Source of the DNA: Bacteroidia bacterium
Lineage (GTDB): Bacteria > Bacteroidota > Bacteroidia > Bacteroidales > UBA7960
Length of the DNA: 64,000 nucleotides
Direction: 5' to 3'
NCBI GenBank assembly: GCA_007695305.1
Contig: REEA01000112.1
Coordinates: 58,161 to 122,160, forward strand
The stretch's first letter is position 1. Every line of letters starts with the position of its first letter. Below are positions 47,597 through 55,843 of this stretch, piece after piece. The notes below the pieces were generated by a model, which was not told the DNA's origin, searched no databases, and saw only the letters and a program-made list of their open reading frames with translations. Both the position numbers and the translations under genes were made by a program.

Positions 47597-49525
47597 TCAA
47601 AAACGCCATCCCAGTAAATGGAAATAATGCAACTGGAGGATGGTCAGAATAAAAACAAGGGTAGACAGATTATAGAACAACCTGCTCATATTTTTTATAT
47701 TGGTTGCTTTCCAGATATATATACTATGCCATATCATGATCAATATGAATGGTATAGCGGCTATGGGGAAGAAGAGCCCGATTTTTATGGAAGATGGTAT
47801 TGCATAGACTATTTCTACGCCCTGCCCTGCTCCCATTAAAAACAGCAAGAGAAAAACCAGGAGGAAGAAAGCACTGATCCAGCCGGCAATTTTTGATACC
47901 AGTGGCAATGCATGGCGTGTGCGGGGCTTTTTCTCATATAATTTGCGGGCAAAGTAAAGCCAGGGCCAAACAATCAGGATGTACAGCATACAAAGAAGGG
48001 TGGACAACAGAAGAACCATGTGGATGGTCATGTTTTTTAAGCCGGTTGCTCTTTCACCTGCCATGATGGGAAAATTGCTGAAAAATATTTTTTGTGCTTT
48101 TTTGCCTTCCGGACGGTAAAACCCTACATAAGTATTGTTTGTTTCAATGTGGAATGTGGTGCTGTCGATGGCAGAAATCAGTTGTTTTTCGCCCATAAAG
48201 TCGGTGAACAGCAATTTGCCGTCATGCATTTCTACGCTTATCCTGTTCAGGTAGCCGATGATTTTCAGCATGGACGAGTGGGGTCGCCGGTTCAGCATGT
48301 ATTCACCCGTAAAACCTTTCAGATAAGCTTTATCGAGATCAATAGTGCTTGGCCTTGTTTCAGGTTGTGGGAAATACCTTTTGCCAAAATGTTCAATGAT
48401 GCTTATATATGCAGCGGCGGCACTCTCACCACTGAATGACAGGAATACGCCGGTATCATGGTCTGGAAACATTGCCAGCAGCGAGTGAAAAAGAAAGGTA
48501 TTTCCGCCATGACCGATGATTCTTAGGTGTGCCGGGCTGAGGTCCAGAAACCCATGTAGGGTCGGATTCATATGTCTGGCATGCACAAGCGCAGGTTTTT
48601 TCATGATGGCGTATGTCGCCGAATCCAGCAGGCTGATGGTATCATGTCGCACCTGGTTCATGAGCGCGTTCATGAAAATGGTCATATCGGCGGCGGTCGA
48701 TGATGCGCCACCAGCGCCGGTCATGGGAACGATTTCGAATCTCTTTTCTGCAAATATCCCATCCTGCCATGCATAACCTTTTGCCATATGGTCGCGCAAG
48801 TGTGGTGGCAAAGGTTGCCGGAAAGTTGAGGCATGCATGCCCAAAGGTGCAAAAATGTGTTGTTCCACATAAGTCTCAAAAGGTTTCCCGCTGGCAAGCT
48901 CAACAAGATATTGCGCCAGTCCGGTGCCATGATTGCTGTATGCAGCTTCCTGCATTGGTGGTCTAACCCTGCGGGGCATTTGTTTCCTGAGAATTTCCTC
49001 CAACGGGGCTACATCATCTCCTTCACGCATAAACAAATGCAGTAAAACATCTTCAAAACCGGGGGTGTGCGACATCAGGCTTCGCAAAGTAACAGGTTCA
49101 TCAAAAGTGTCGGGAATACGGAAGGCAGAAATGTATTGATTGATGTCGGTATCCAGATCCAGGTTTCCAAGCTCCACCTGTTGCAATACCGCCAGCCAGA
49201 GAAACAGCTTGGAGATGGACCCTATCCTGAACAATGTGGTTTCAGGATCTGCCGGAATGCGGTTTTCTATGTCGGCATAACCGTACCCCTGCTGATACAG
49301 GACCTCCCCTCTGTGGATTATGGAAACCACCGCTGCTGCGGCTTTTTGCTCTTTCATGTAAGCCTCGATCAGGCCATCCATGAAAGAACCCAAAGCTGCC
49401 TTGTCAGTCAATTGGATTGTTTCTGCCGGCTCCTGGTTTTGTGCACGCACCGGCGTGCCAATGTTAAGAGTAAGGGCAAAAATCATAAGCATGCCGGCGA
49501 AAAGATGAAAATGATTTGTTCTCAT
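47597..49525 (-). CDS. Serine hydrolase of the beta-lactamase/AmpC-like family with C-terminal membrane helices
   Basis: A 642-residue exported protein. The signal peptide covers about residues 1-28. The class C beta-lactamase/penicillin-binding fold has its nucleophile motif S103-I-S-K106 (SxxK), the Y196-S-N198 motif (AAYSNHGTG), and a third motif in HGGNTFLF. After a 100-residue beta domain (about 390-480) come four membrane helices (about 500-640). Family members include D-aminopeptidases, esterases and peptidoglycan hydrolases, not only beta-lactamases, so antibiotic resistance should not be assumed. The catalytic domain should face the periplasm. It stands upstream of the lipoprotein gene. 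Confidence 0.85.
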   Translation of the reverse strand: MRTNHFHLFAGMLMIFALTLNIGTPVRAQNQEPAETIQLTDKAALGSFMDGLIEAYMKEQKAAAAVVSIIHRGEVLYQQGYGYADIENRIPADPETTLFRIGSISKLFLWLAVLQQVELGNLDLDTDINQYISAFRIPDTFDEPVTLRSLMSHTPGFEDVLLHLFMREGDDVAPLEEILRKQMPRRVRPPMQEAAYSNHGTGLAQYLVELASGKPFETYVEQHIFAPLGMHASTFRQPLPPHLRDHMAKGYAWQDGIFAEKRFEIVPMTGAGGASSTAADMTIFMNALMNQVRHDTISLLDSATYAIMKKPALVHARHMNPTLHGFLDLSPAHLRIIGHGGNTFLFHSLLAMFPDHDTGVFLSFSGESAAAAYISIIEHFGKRYFPQPETRPSTIDLDKAYLKGFTGEYMLNRRPHSSMLKIIGYLNRISVEMHDGKLLFTDFMGEKQLISAIDSTTFHIETNNTYVGFYRPEGKKAQKIFFSNFPIMAGERATGLKNMTIHMVLLLSTLLCMLYILIVWPWLYFARKLYEKKPRTRHALPLVSKIAGWISAFFLLVFLLLFLMGAGQGVEIVYAIPSSIKIGLFFPIAAIPFILIMIWHSIYIWKATNIKNMSRLFYNLSTLVFILTILQLHYFHLLGWRF

Positions 49526-49575
49526 TGTTTGGTTGTTTGGTTGAAATGGATTTTGATGTATTCAAAAAATATTAA

Positions 49576-49694
49576 CTAACCTGCATTATTCACAAAAAGC
49601 AAACAAATTGTTGTATCTAATTGATTAAATGGTAGTAAGAGCATATCCTTGCAAAAACTCAATTTGTTTGCTTTTTGTGAATAATACAGGCTAA
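49576..49694. mobile_element. Miniature inverted-repeat element with 4-bp target duplication
   Basis: Two 31-nt arms (49580-49610 and 49660-49690) are inverted copies of each other with a single mismatch at the fifth base (CCTGC against CCTGT). They flank a 49-bp non-coding centre, for 111 bp in all. Both outer ends are bordered by CTAA (49576-49579 and 49691-49694), the mark of a target duplication. Ends beginning CC and a 4-bp duplication are features I associate with IS1380-family transposases, but no transposase gene is present. A cruciform or terminator without transposition is less likely given the flanking repeat and the length of the arms. Confidence 0.75.
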
Positions 49695-49768
49695 AGACCT
49701 TACCAATGAACAACACTGGAACATATGTTCCTGCCGGTCAATTGTTAAAACGCACATACAGTTTATGT

Positions 49769-49963
49769 TTACAGATCAACCGACCCGTTAATTTTTTCCA
49801 GCAGGAGGTAGATCTCATCCACACAGCCTCCGCAAACAGTTCCGGCCGTGGTTTCATCGCCAACTTCCTCTATGGTCTTCAATCCTTTTTTACGGATGGC
49901 TTGTTCAATCTCACTTTGTCTGATTTCATTACAGGTACAGATTACTGGGTCCTTTTCTTCCAT
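49769..49963 (-). CDS. BFD-type [2Fe-2S] ferredoxin
   Basis: A 64-residue protein from the ATG at 49963 (MEEKDPVICTCN); a longer reading adds 22 non-homologous residues. The four cysteines C9, C11, C44 and C47 form the CxC-x32-CxxC pattern of bacterioferritin-associated ferredoxins and of the related NirB-type [2Fe-2S] domains. In the best-known case Bfd reduces iron inside bacterioferritin so that it can leave. The gene is divergent from a ferritin gene 175 bp away, which fits a role in releasing iron from that ferritin. A near-consensus -7 element (TACCTTTA on the minus strand at 49983-49990) lies just upstream. Confidence 0.88.
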   Translation of the reverse strand: MEEKDPVICTCNEIRQSEIEQAIRKKGLKTIEEVGDETTAGTVCGGCVDEIYLLLEKINGSVDL

Positions 49964-50138
49964 GGCGTGAAATTTTGTGATTGTAAAGGTAGAAAATTTA
50001 TTAATGTATGTGAACTGTTTCAGGTGCAATAGATTATATCCAATTTCATGGTTTTTTTAAAGTTTTATTTTGATTAAACAAATAAAATATTCTGTTGTTA
50101 ATCTTTCGGAACAGTATTAACTTTTTAAAAGAAAAGCT

Positions 50139-50636
50139 ATGTTAACAGAAAAAATGTTGAAAACCCTGAATGAGCAAGTTAAAAAAGAAGCTTATGCGTC
50201 TCATCTCTATCTCGCAATGGCGTCATGGGTAGAGAACCAGGGATTCGAAGGCATTGCCGAGTGGTTTTATGCCCAGTCTGAAGAAGAACGCGTACACATG
50301 ATGAAGTTCATCCGATACATAAACGAAAGAGGCGGTCATGCCATTGTGCCGGTCATAGAAGAACCTCCGAAAGACTTTCCGGGCATCAAGGCGGCATTTG
50401 AAGCTTCATTGGAGCATGAGCAAATGGTTTCCGGTGCAATCAATGATATTGTTGCCCTGGCCCTGCATGAAAAGGATTTTGCCACAAATAACTGGATTCA
50501 GTGGTTTGTAGAAGAACAAAGGGAAGAGGAAGACTCTGTACAGCGTATCATTGACCGGCTTGAGATCATCGGTGATCATGGTCATGGTCTTTATGTTTTT
50601 GACAGGGATATCATGGCTATGCGTGGCACTCATTAA
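50139..50636 (+). CDS. ftnA: Ferritin
   Basis: A 165-residue four-helix iron-storage protein. The ferroxidase ligands of E. coli FtnA are all conserved at matching positions: E17, E50, H53, E94, Q127 and E130. There is no methionine haem ligand pattern of bacterioferritin, so it is a non-haem ferritin. It oxidises Fe(II) and stores Fe(III) in a 24-mer in the cytoplasm. It is divergently arranged with the BFD ferredoxin gene and closed by an intrinsic terminator. No obvious Fur-type palindrome could be identified in the 175-bp gap by eye. Confidence 0.96.
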   Translation: MLTEKMLKTLNEQVKKEAYASHLYLAMASWVENQGFEGIAEWFYAQSEEERVHMMKFIRYINERGGHAIVPVIEEPPKDFPGIKAAFEASLEHEQMVSGAINDIVALALHEKDFATNNWIQWFVEEQREEEDSVQRIIDRLEIIGDHGHGLYVFDRDIMAMRGTH

Positions 50637-50723
50637 TAAGCCATTCCAATACAATAAGACAAATCTCACCAACGTTTTATAATCGTTGATTGTATTTTAA
50701 TTATCCGAGGATTCAACAAATAC

Positions 50724-50751
50724 AGCCGGAGTAAATCTCCGGCTTTTTTTG
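50724..50751 (+). terminator. Intrinsic terminator after ftnA
   Basis: AGCCGGAG (50724-50731) pairs with CTCCGGCT (50737-50744) around a 5-nt loop, followed by a run of T and TG. It lies 87 bp after the ferritin stop. Confidence 0.88.
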
Positions 50752-50780
50752 TAATTTCGGGGTTGATCAACAGATCTCTT

Positions 50781-50788
50781 TATTTTTG
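50781..50788 (+). promoter_or_regulatory. -7 promoter element of the tamB-tamL operon
   Basis: TATTTTTG, an exact TAnnTTTG match, 64 bp before the tamB ATG at 50853 and just after the ftnA terminator. Confidence 0.5.
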
Positions 50789-50852
50789 ACCGTTATTATT
50801 TGTTTCGAATGCATGGTTATGCGTCCGGATATTGCAAGAACTGGCCCGGCAG

Positions 50853-53800
50853 ATGAAACTTCGAAAAAAACTTATCGCTCGTTTGATCAGATGGTTATAC
50901 CTTCTGTTGCTATCGCTTTTTGTTCTGTTTATTTTAGTGATCGGTGCCTTACAGTTTCCATATGTCCAGAGTATTGTGGCCGGGAAAGTGGTGCAGATGA
51001 TCTCGGAGCGCACAGGAACAGAGGTTGCTATCGACAGGATAGGCATCCGGTGGTCGGGAGCCATTCACATGCGGGGTTTTTATGTTGAGGATCATCAAGC
51101 AGACACACTGGCCTACGTAGGCGACTTACGTTTGGATATAAACCTCCCGGCGCTAAGAAAAAATACCATTCATGTAAGGAAGATCCGGATCCGTGATGCT
51201 ACCCTCAACATGATTCGGCATCATGAAGATACCCTGTTCAATTACGACCACCTGATACGGTCAGCCACCACTCCCGGAAATATGTTCCATGAAAACAACC
51301 GGGTTGAATTTGCAGATTCACAGTCATTGAATCATGTGAAACTTGATCAGAATCTCCTGTCCGAAAAGCATGCTGACACCTTTGCTGTTAATGCAACCGA
51401 CCCTGAGCCTGAAGCCTCACCGGCATGGAACTTTAAGGCAGGCAGCCTTTGTTTGCAGAACATCAGGTTTCGGTTTGCAGATCATTTCAACGGCACCGAC
51501 ATCAGTTTAAGACTGGGCAACTTTACAACCACAGTGGACACACTGGATATCTCCGGAAACGCTTATTATCTTGGTGACACCCATTTTAACCAGGTATTGG
51601 TTTCCATTCTGATGAGTGAAGGAACCCGGCCTTCACCCCCCGATGACAAGCCTCCATCCGTACCGCCTGATGTGGGAATCAGCCGTTTGTTGACAGAGAA
51701 CATTGTGGTTAAGTATCATGACAAAAACGGATTCTCGTTACGCACAAAGGTTGCCATGCTCGATTTAAAGTCCCATACCACCGACCTTGAAAAGATGCAC
51801 TTTGGCCTTGAAAAACTCCGGGTCAAAGACCTGGAAGCCGGCTTGCCTGAGCAGGATTATGTTATCAGCGTGCTTGATGCAGATAATCTATGGTACGCGC
51901 CCGATTCATTGTCGCTTGTGCTCCGCGAGCTTAGAGATGGCAGCCTGGATGGCTTTCTTGTGCGTTATTTTTCAGCTGATATTGCCATTGGTAAAGAAAC
52001 CCGTATTGAGAGCTTATCATTGGAAACAGAAGAATCAATGATCAAGGGGAATATGTTCACCAGCATACCCCTGCTGCAGTTTGAAACGCCAATTGCGACG
52101 CACCATAGCCTTGTTTTGGATGTGCATGCCGGACGTATAGGGCCTGATCTGCAATTTTGGTGGGAAGAAGCCGGTATGCTTTTCCCCGAAAAGGACGCCC
52201 CGGCCATTGATTTTCTACTGCATGCATACGGACAACTTGATGACCTGATCCTGGATACCCTTCATGTTGATATCCCCGGAAGCTTTTCCCTCTCCACCGC
52301 GGGCAAGCTGAAAGATCCTCTGGAAATGAGGAAGTTTTATCTTTCTTTGCCCGAAATATATATGTATGGTTATACCCCTCGGATTATGGAGTATATACCC
52401 GGTGACACCGGCCTGGATCCCGATAATTTTCCGGAAATAGTATCTCTGAAAGCATCCTTTTCCGGACAACCACATCATTTTGAAACTGATGCAATACTGG
52501 ATATGGAAGGGCTTAATCTGGCAGGCCGGTTTCATTATGAAGAGGTCAAGGACAAAGAAACACTATGGAAAGGCCATTTGTCCATGTTTGCCAATGACCC
52601 TCTGTCTTTCGCAGGAACAGAAGAAATCGTGAAAGATGTCAGGGCACAAATTGATTTTACCGGGGAGGGTTTTGACTATACCAATATGGTGTTGTCTTTG
52701 GATGTTTTGATAGACTCCATGTGGTTCAATCATTATCATTATAAAGGACTGGAAATGCATTTGAATACATCCGGCGGACTTGCCGGCATGTTCATGGAAT
52801 ATTCGGATCAGCATTTGATATTTAATCTGAAGGGAGAGGCTGAATACGCAATAGAGGATCCCACCGTTGGTGTTGATATGAGTTTGGATCATGTCAACTT
52901 AAAAGAGCTGGGCTTTACTGATGACCTCATTGCCATACAAACCAGATTTTCTGCAAATCTCCGCTTCAAAGACCCTGCTTTCCCTGATGGGGTCATTGGG
53001 CTTTACGACACAAGCCTCTTGCTTGACCGGGAAGTGTATTCGCTTGACACACTGCAGGTGACCTCTACAACCAATCGCGATGCTTATGCGCTGGATATTT
53101 ATTCTCCCATTGTCAATGGCCGGTATCGTGGAAACATATCTCCCGTGGATGTTCCCGCGGTGTTGTCGGATCATTTTTATGGTTATTTTGAAGAAACGGA
53201 ACCTGCGGCAAAACCTGATTCAACCTTCAAGGCTTTTACATTGTCATTGGGTGTAAATCCATCGCCTTATATTTCCAGGGTCCTGTTTCCGCAGCTCACC
53301 TCTTATGAAAGTTTCAGTATTGAAACAGGTTTTGATAATGAAAGCAGGTTGTTGTTGGTAGATGCTTTTATTCCGGATGTGGTACTATCCGGGTGGCATA
53401 TAAAAGACTTGCAGGTTCAGGTGGATTCAGACCGCAGGCAGATGGATGTGAAGGTGGGTTTGCCTTCGCTGGACAATCATAATCTCGTGTTAAAAAACAT
53501 TGCAGCAAATGGCATCATTCGGGATAATATCCTTTCCTTTGATTTTGGTTTTGATGACAGGGATGCCCGATCCTGGCTTGGTGTTTCAGGAATGATTGAG
53601 CAAACGGCAGATTATACAATGATTCGGTTGGAGCCTGAACTTGTGATCAACCGACAGCGTTGGACAGTGCCCGGCGACAATGAAGTTCGTTTTCTCAAAG
53701 ACAATGTCCTTTCGAGAAATATGCAATTGTCTTCTGACGATAAAGAGATTGCCATTGTAAGCACTTATTTTGATCAGACTGATTCACCCCTTGAGTTGCA

Positions 53801-55796
53801 CATGAAGCAAATTGACCTTGGCTTGTTTGACCTGATTGGTGGGGAGGCCATCGTGGAGGGAATATTTGAGGGTTCTGTTGTTCTTTGGGATATTTTCAGT
53901 ACGCCTGTGTTTACTTCCGATTTACACATCGAAAGACTGGGTTTCCAGGGCCATATCATTGGAGATGCTTCAGTGATCGTGAACATGGCAGAGCCGGGTT
54001 TGTTTGATGTGGAAGCAGGCTTACGGGGATACGGCAACCGCCTTGATATTTCCGGCTTTTACCGGCAGGGTGATCCTGATCATATGGATATGATTTTGAG
54101 AATCGACAACCTGGAGCTTGCCGCCCTGGAAGCCATGACTTTTGAACAACTTTCCGATATGGAAGGGAATATTTCCGGGTCGTTAAGAGCAGTCGGAGAT
54201 CCATCCGGCCCTGACTTCCAGGGTTCATTGGTTTTTGATGGTGTAGCCTTTCACGTAGCCTTTCTTCATACAAAATATTCCATACCCGGGGAAACCATTC
54301 TTTTTGACAAGGGCCGGATTTATTTCAGCGATTTCAGTTTGCTCGACCGCAGTGACCGCGCTGCCACCCTGGATGGAACATTATCCATACAAGATTTGTC
54401 TGATATCCGTTTCGACCTGAGCCTGACCTCTGACAATTTCCTGTTGTTTGACATTCCGCGCGGCGCCAATGATCTGTTTTTCGGCCGTTTGCTTATAGAC
54501 ACCCGCCTCCGGATGTTTGGTGACCTGCAAAGACCCGTGATCGATGGTGGGTTTAAGCTGAACCAGGGTTCATCCTTTTCTGTGATCCCACCGCAGGTTG
54601 CACCTGAGGCTATTGGGGATGAGGGGGTTGTGGAATTTATCAGTATCTATGATGATATTTTTGCTGATCTTTTGTTAAGGCCAGAGGAACCTGATCCGAT
54701 GATGTCGGTATTTAACAACCTGGATCTTAGTGTCAATGTTGAAATTGATCCACAGACTGAGGTGCGTATCCTGATAGATGAAATGGCAGGTGATATACTT
54801 GAGGTTCGGGGGGGCGGGCTAATCAGCTATGGTGTTGCCCCGGGGGCCCGTATCAGCCTGGCCGGCCGTTATGAGATTAGCCAGGGTACCTACCAGATGA
54901 CCTTTTATGATGTGATCAGGCGAAATTTCCAGATAGAGCGAGGGAGCAATATTATTTGGACAGGTGACCCGCTGGATGCCCGGGTTGACATCACGGCCAA
55001 ATATACTGTGCGGACCTCTGTCAGGGAGTTGATGGCATCCCATGCGCCGGCAGGGGGGCAACAGGAAACAGCTTTTCGGCAAATATATCCGTTTGATGTG
55101 TTCCTCAAAATGAAGGGTGAGTTGATGCAACCTGAGATCAGTTTTGAGATCGCTTTGCCTCCCGAACACCGCGGTGCCATGGAGGGTCGTTTGAATGCCC
55201 GTCTGAATGAACTGAATGAAACAGAGTCGGAATTGAACAAGCAGGTTTTCGCTTTGCTGATCATCGGCAATTTTATCCAGGATGATCCCCTGGCAGCGGT
55301 CACCGGTGGTGGCCCGGGTATCTCCGCCACCGCGCGGAGCAGCGCCAGCCGCCTGCTGTCAGACCAGCTCAACCGATTGTCAGACAGGTATATCAGGGGT
55401 ATTGATATCAGCTTTGACCTGGAATCCTATGAACAATACGAAAATGGCCAGATGATAGGCAGAACCGAATTACAGATGGAGATTTCCCGCGACTTTCTGG
55501 ATCAGCGGCTGAGGATAACAGCAGGAGGGCATATCGAGCTGGAAGATGAAACCAGGCGGCAAATAAACCCTGCAGATCTCGCCGGTGACTTTACCCTTGA
55601 GTATCTGCTGGATCAGGCCGGAAGGTTTACCCTAAAGGTCTTCAGGGAACGAAGGTTCCAGGATGTATTTGAAAATGAGTTGATTGAAACAGGTTTATCT
55701 ATAACTTTCAGGCAAACATTTAACACCTTCCGGGAACTGTTTATGAGAAAAGAAGAGGAGGTCATCATTCCACCGGAAGAGACGGATGATCCCTGA
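50853..55796 (+). CDS. tamB: Translocation and assembly module protein TamB (DUF490)
   Basis: A 1647-residue AsmA/TamB-family protein starting at the ATG at 50853 (MKLRKKLIARLIRW); a TTG seven codons upstream was rejected. One N-terminal membrane helix (about residues 14-35) is followed by a very long periplasmic chain of beta-rich repeats, as expected for a hydrophobic groove spanning the periplasm. The DUF490 domain forms the C-terminal part (GGGLISYGVAPGARISLAGRYEISQ to the end). TamB-like proteins assist lipid transport to, or protein insertion in, the outer membrane, working with an Omp85 partner. That partner, tamL, starts 47 bp downstream. Confidence 0.93.
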   Translation: MKLRKKLIARLIRWLYLLLLSLFVLFILVIGALQFPYVQSIVAGKVVQMISERTGTEVAIDRIGIRWSGAIHMRGFYVEDHQADTLAYVGDLRLDINLPALRKNTIHVRKIRIRDATLNMIRHHEDTLFNYDHLIRSATTPGNMFHENNRVEFADSQSLNHVKLDQNLLSEKHADTFAVNATDPEPEASPAWNFKAGSLCLQNIRFRFADHFNGTDISLRLGNFTTTVDTLDISGNAYYLGDTHFNQVLVSILMSEGTRPSPPDDKPPSVPPDVGISRLLTENIVVKYHDKNGFSLRTKVAMLDLKSHTTDLEKMHFGLEKLRVKDLEAGLPEQDYVISVLDADNLWYAPDSLSLVLRELRDGSLDGFLVRYFSADIAIGKETRIESLSLETEESMIKGNMFTSIPLLQFETPIATHHSLVLDVHAGRIGPDLQFWWEEAGMLFPEKDAPAIDFLLHAYGQLDDLILDTLHVDIPGSFSLSTAGKLKDPLEMRKFYLSLPEIYMYGYTPRIMEYIPGDTGLDPDNFPEIVSLKASFSGQPHHFETDAILDMEGLNLAGRFHYEEVKDKETLWKGHLSMFANDPLSFAGTEEIVKDVRAQIDFTGEGFDYTNMVLSLDVLIDSMWFNHYHYKGLEMHLNTSGGLAGMFMEYSDQHLIFNLKGEAEYAIEDPTVGVDMSLDHVNLKELGFTDDLIAIQTRFSANLRFKDPAFPDGVIGLYDTSLLLDREVYSLDTLQVTSTTNRDAYALDIYSPIVNGRYRGNISPVDVPAVLSDHFYGYFEETEPAAKPDSTFKAFTLSLGVNPSPYISRVLFPQLTSYESFSIETGFDNESRLLLVDAFIPDVVLSGWHIKDLQVQVDSDRRQMDVKVGLPSLDNHNLVLKNIAANGIIRDNILSFDFGFDDRDARSWLGVSGMIEQTADYTMIRLEPELVINRQRWTVPGDNEVRFLKDNVLSRNMQLSSDDKEIAIVSTYFDQTDSPLELHMKQIDLGLFDLIGGEAIVEGIFEGSVVLWDIFSTPVFTSDLHIERLGFQGHIIGDASVIVNMAEPGLFDVEAGLRGYGNRLDISGFYRQGDPDHMDMILRIDNLELAALEAMTFEQLSDMEGNISGSLRAVGDPSGPDFQGSLVFDGVAFHVAFLHTKYSIPGETILFDKGRIYFSDFSLLDRSDRAATLDGTLSIQDLSDIRFDLSLTSDNFLLFDIPRGANDLFFGRLLIDTRLRMFGDLQRPVIDGGFKLNQGSSFSVIPPQVAPEAIGDEGVVEFISIYDDIFADLLLRPEEPDPMMSVFNNLDLSVNVEIDPQTEVRILIDEMAGDILEVRGGGLISYGVAPGARISLAGRYEISQGTYQMTFYDVIRRNFQIERGSNIIWTGDPLDARVDITAKYTVRTSVRELMASHAPAGGQQETAFRQIYPFDVFLKMKGELMQPEISFEIALPPEHRGAMEGRLNARLNELNETESELNKQVFALLIIGNFIQDDPLAAVTGGGPGISATARSSASRLLSDQLNRLSDRYIRGIDISFDLESYEQYENGQMIGRTELQMEISRDFLDQRLRITAGGHIELEDETRRQINPADLAGDFTLEYLLDQAGRFTLKVFRERRFQDVFENELIETGLSITFRQTFNTFRELFMRKEEEVIIPPEETDDP

Positions 55797-55843
55797 AAAA
55801 ATACATAAGGATAAGATATTCTTATGTTTGAAAGCATTGATTG

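Noticed and set aside
47597..49525. Reading the SxxK hydrolase as an antibiotic-resistance beta-lactamase
   Set aside because: The fold is shared by many peptidases and esterases, and the C-terminal membrane helices are not a feature of resistance enzymes.
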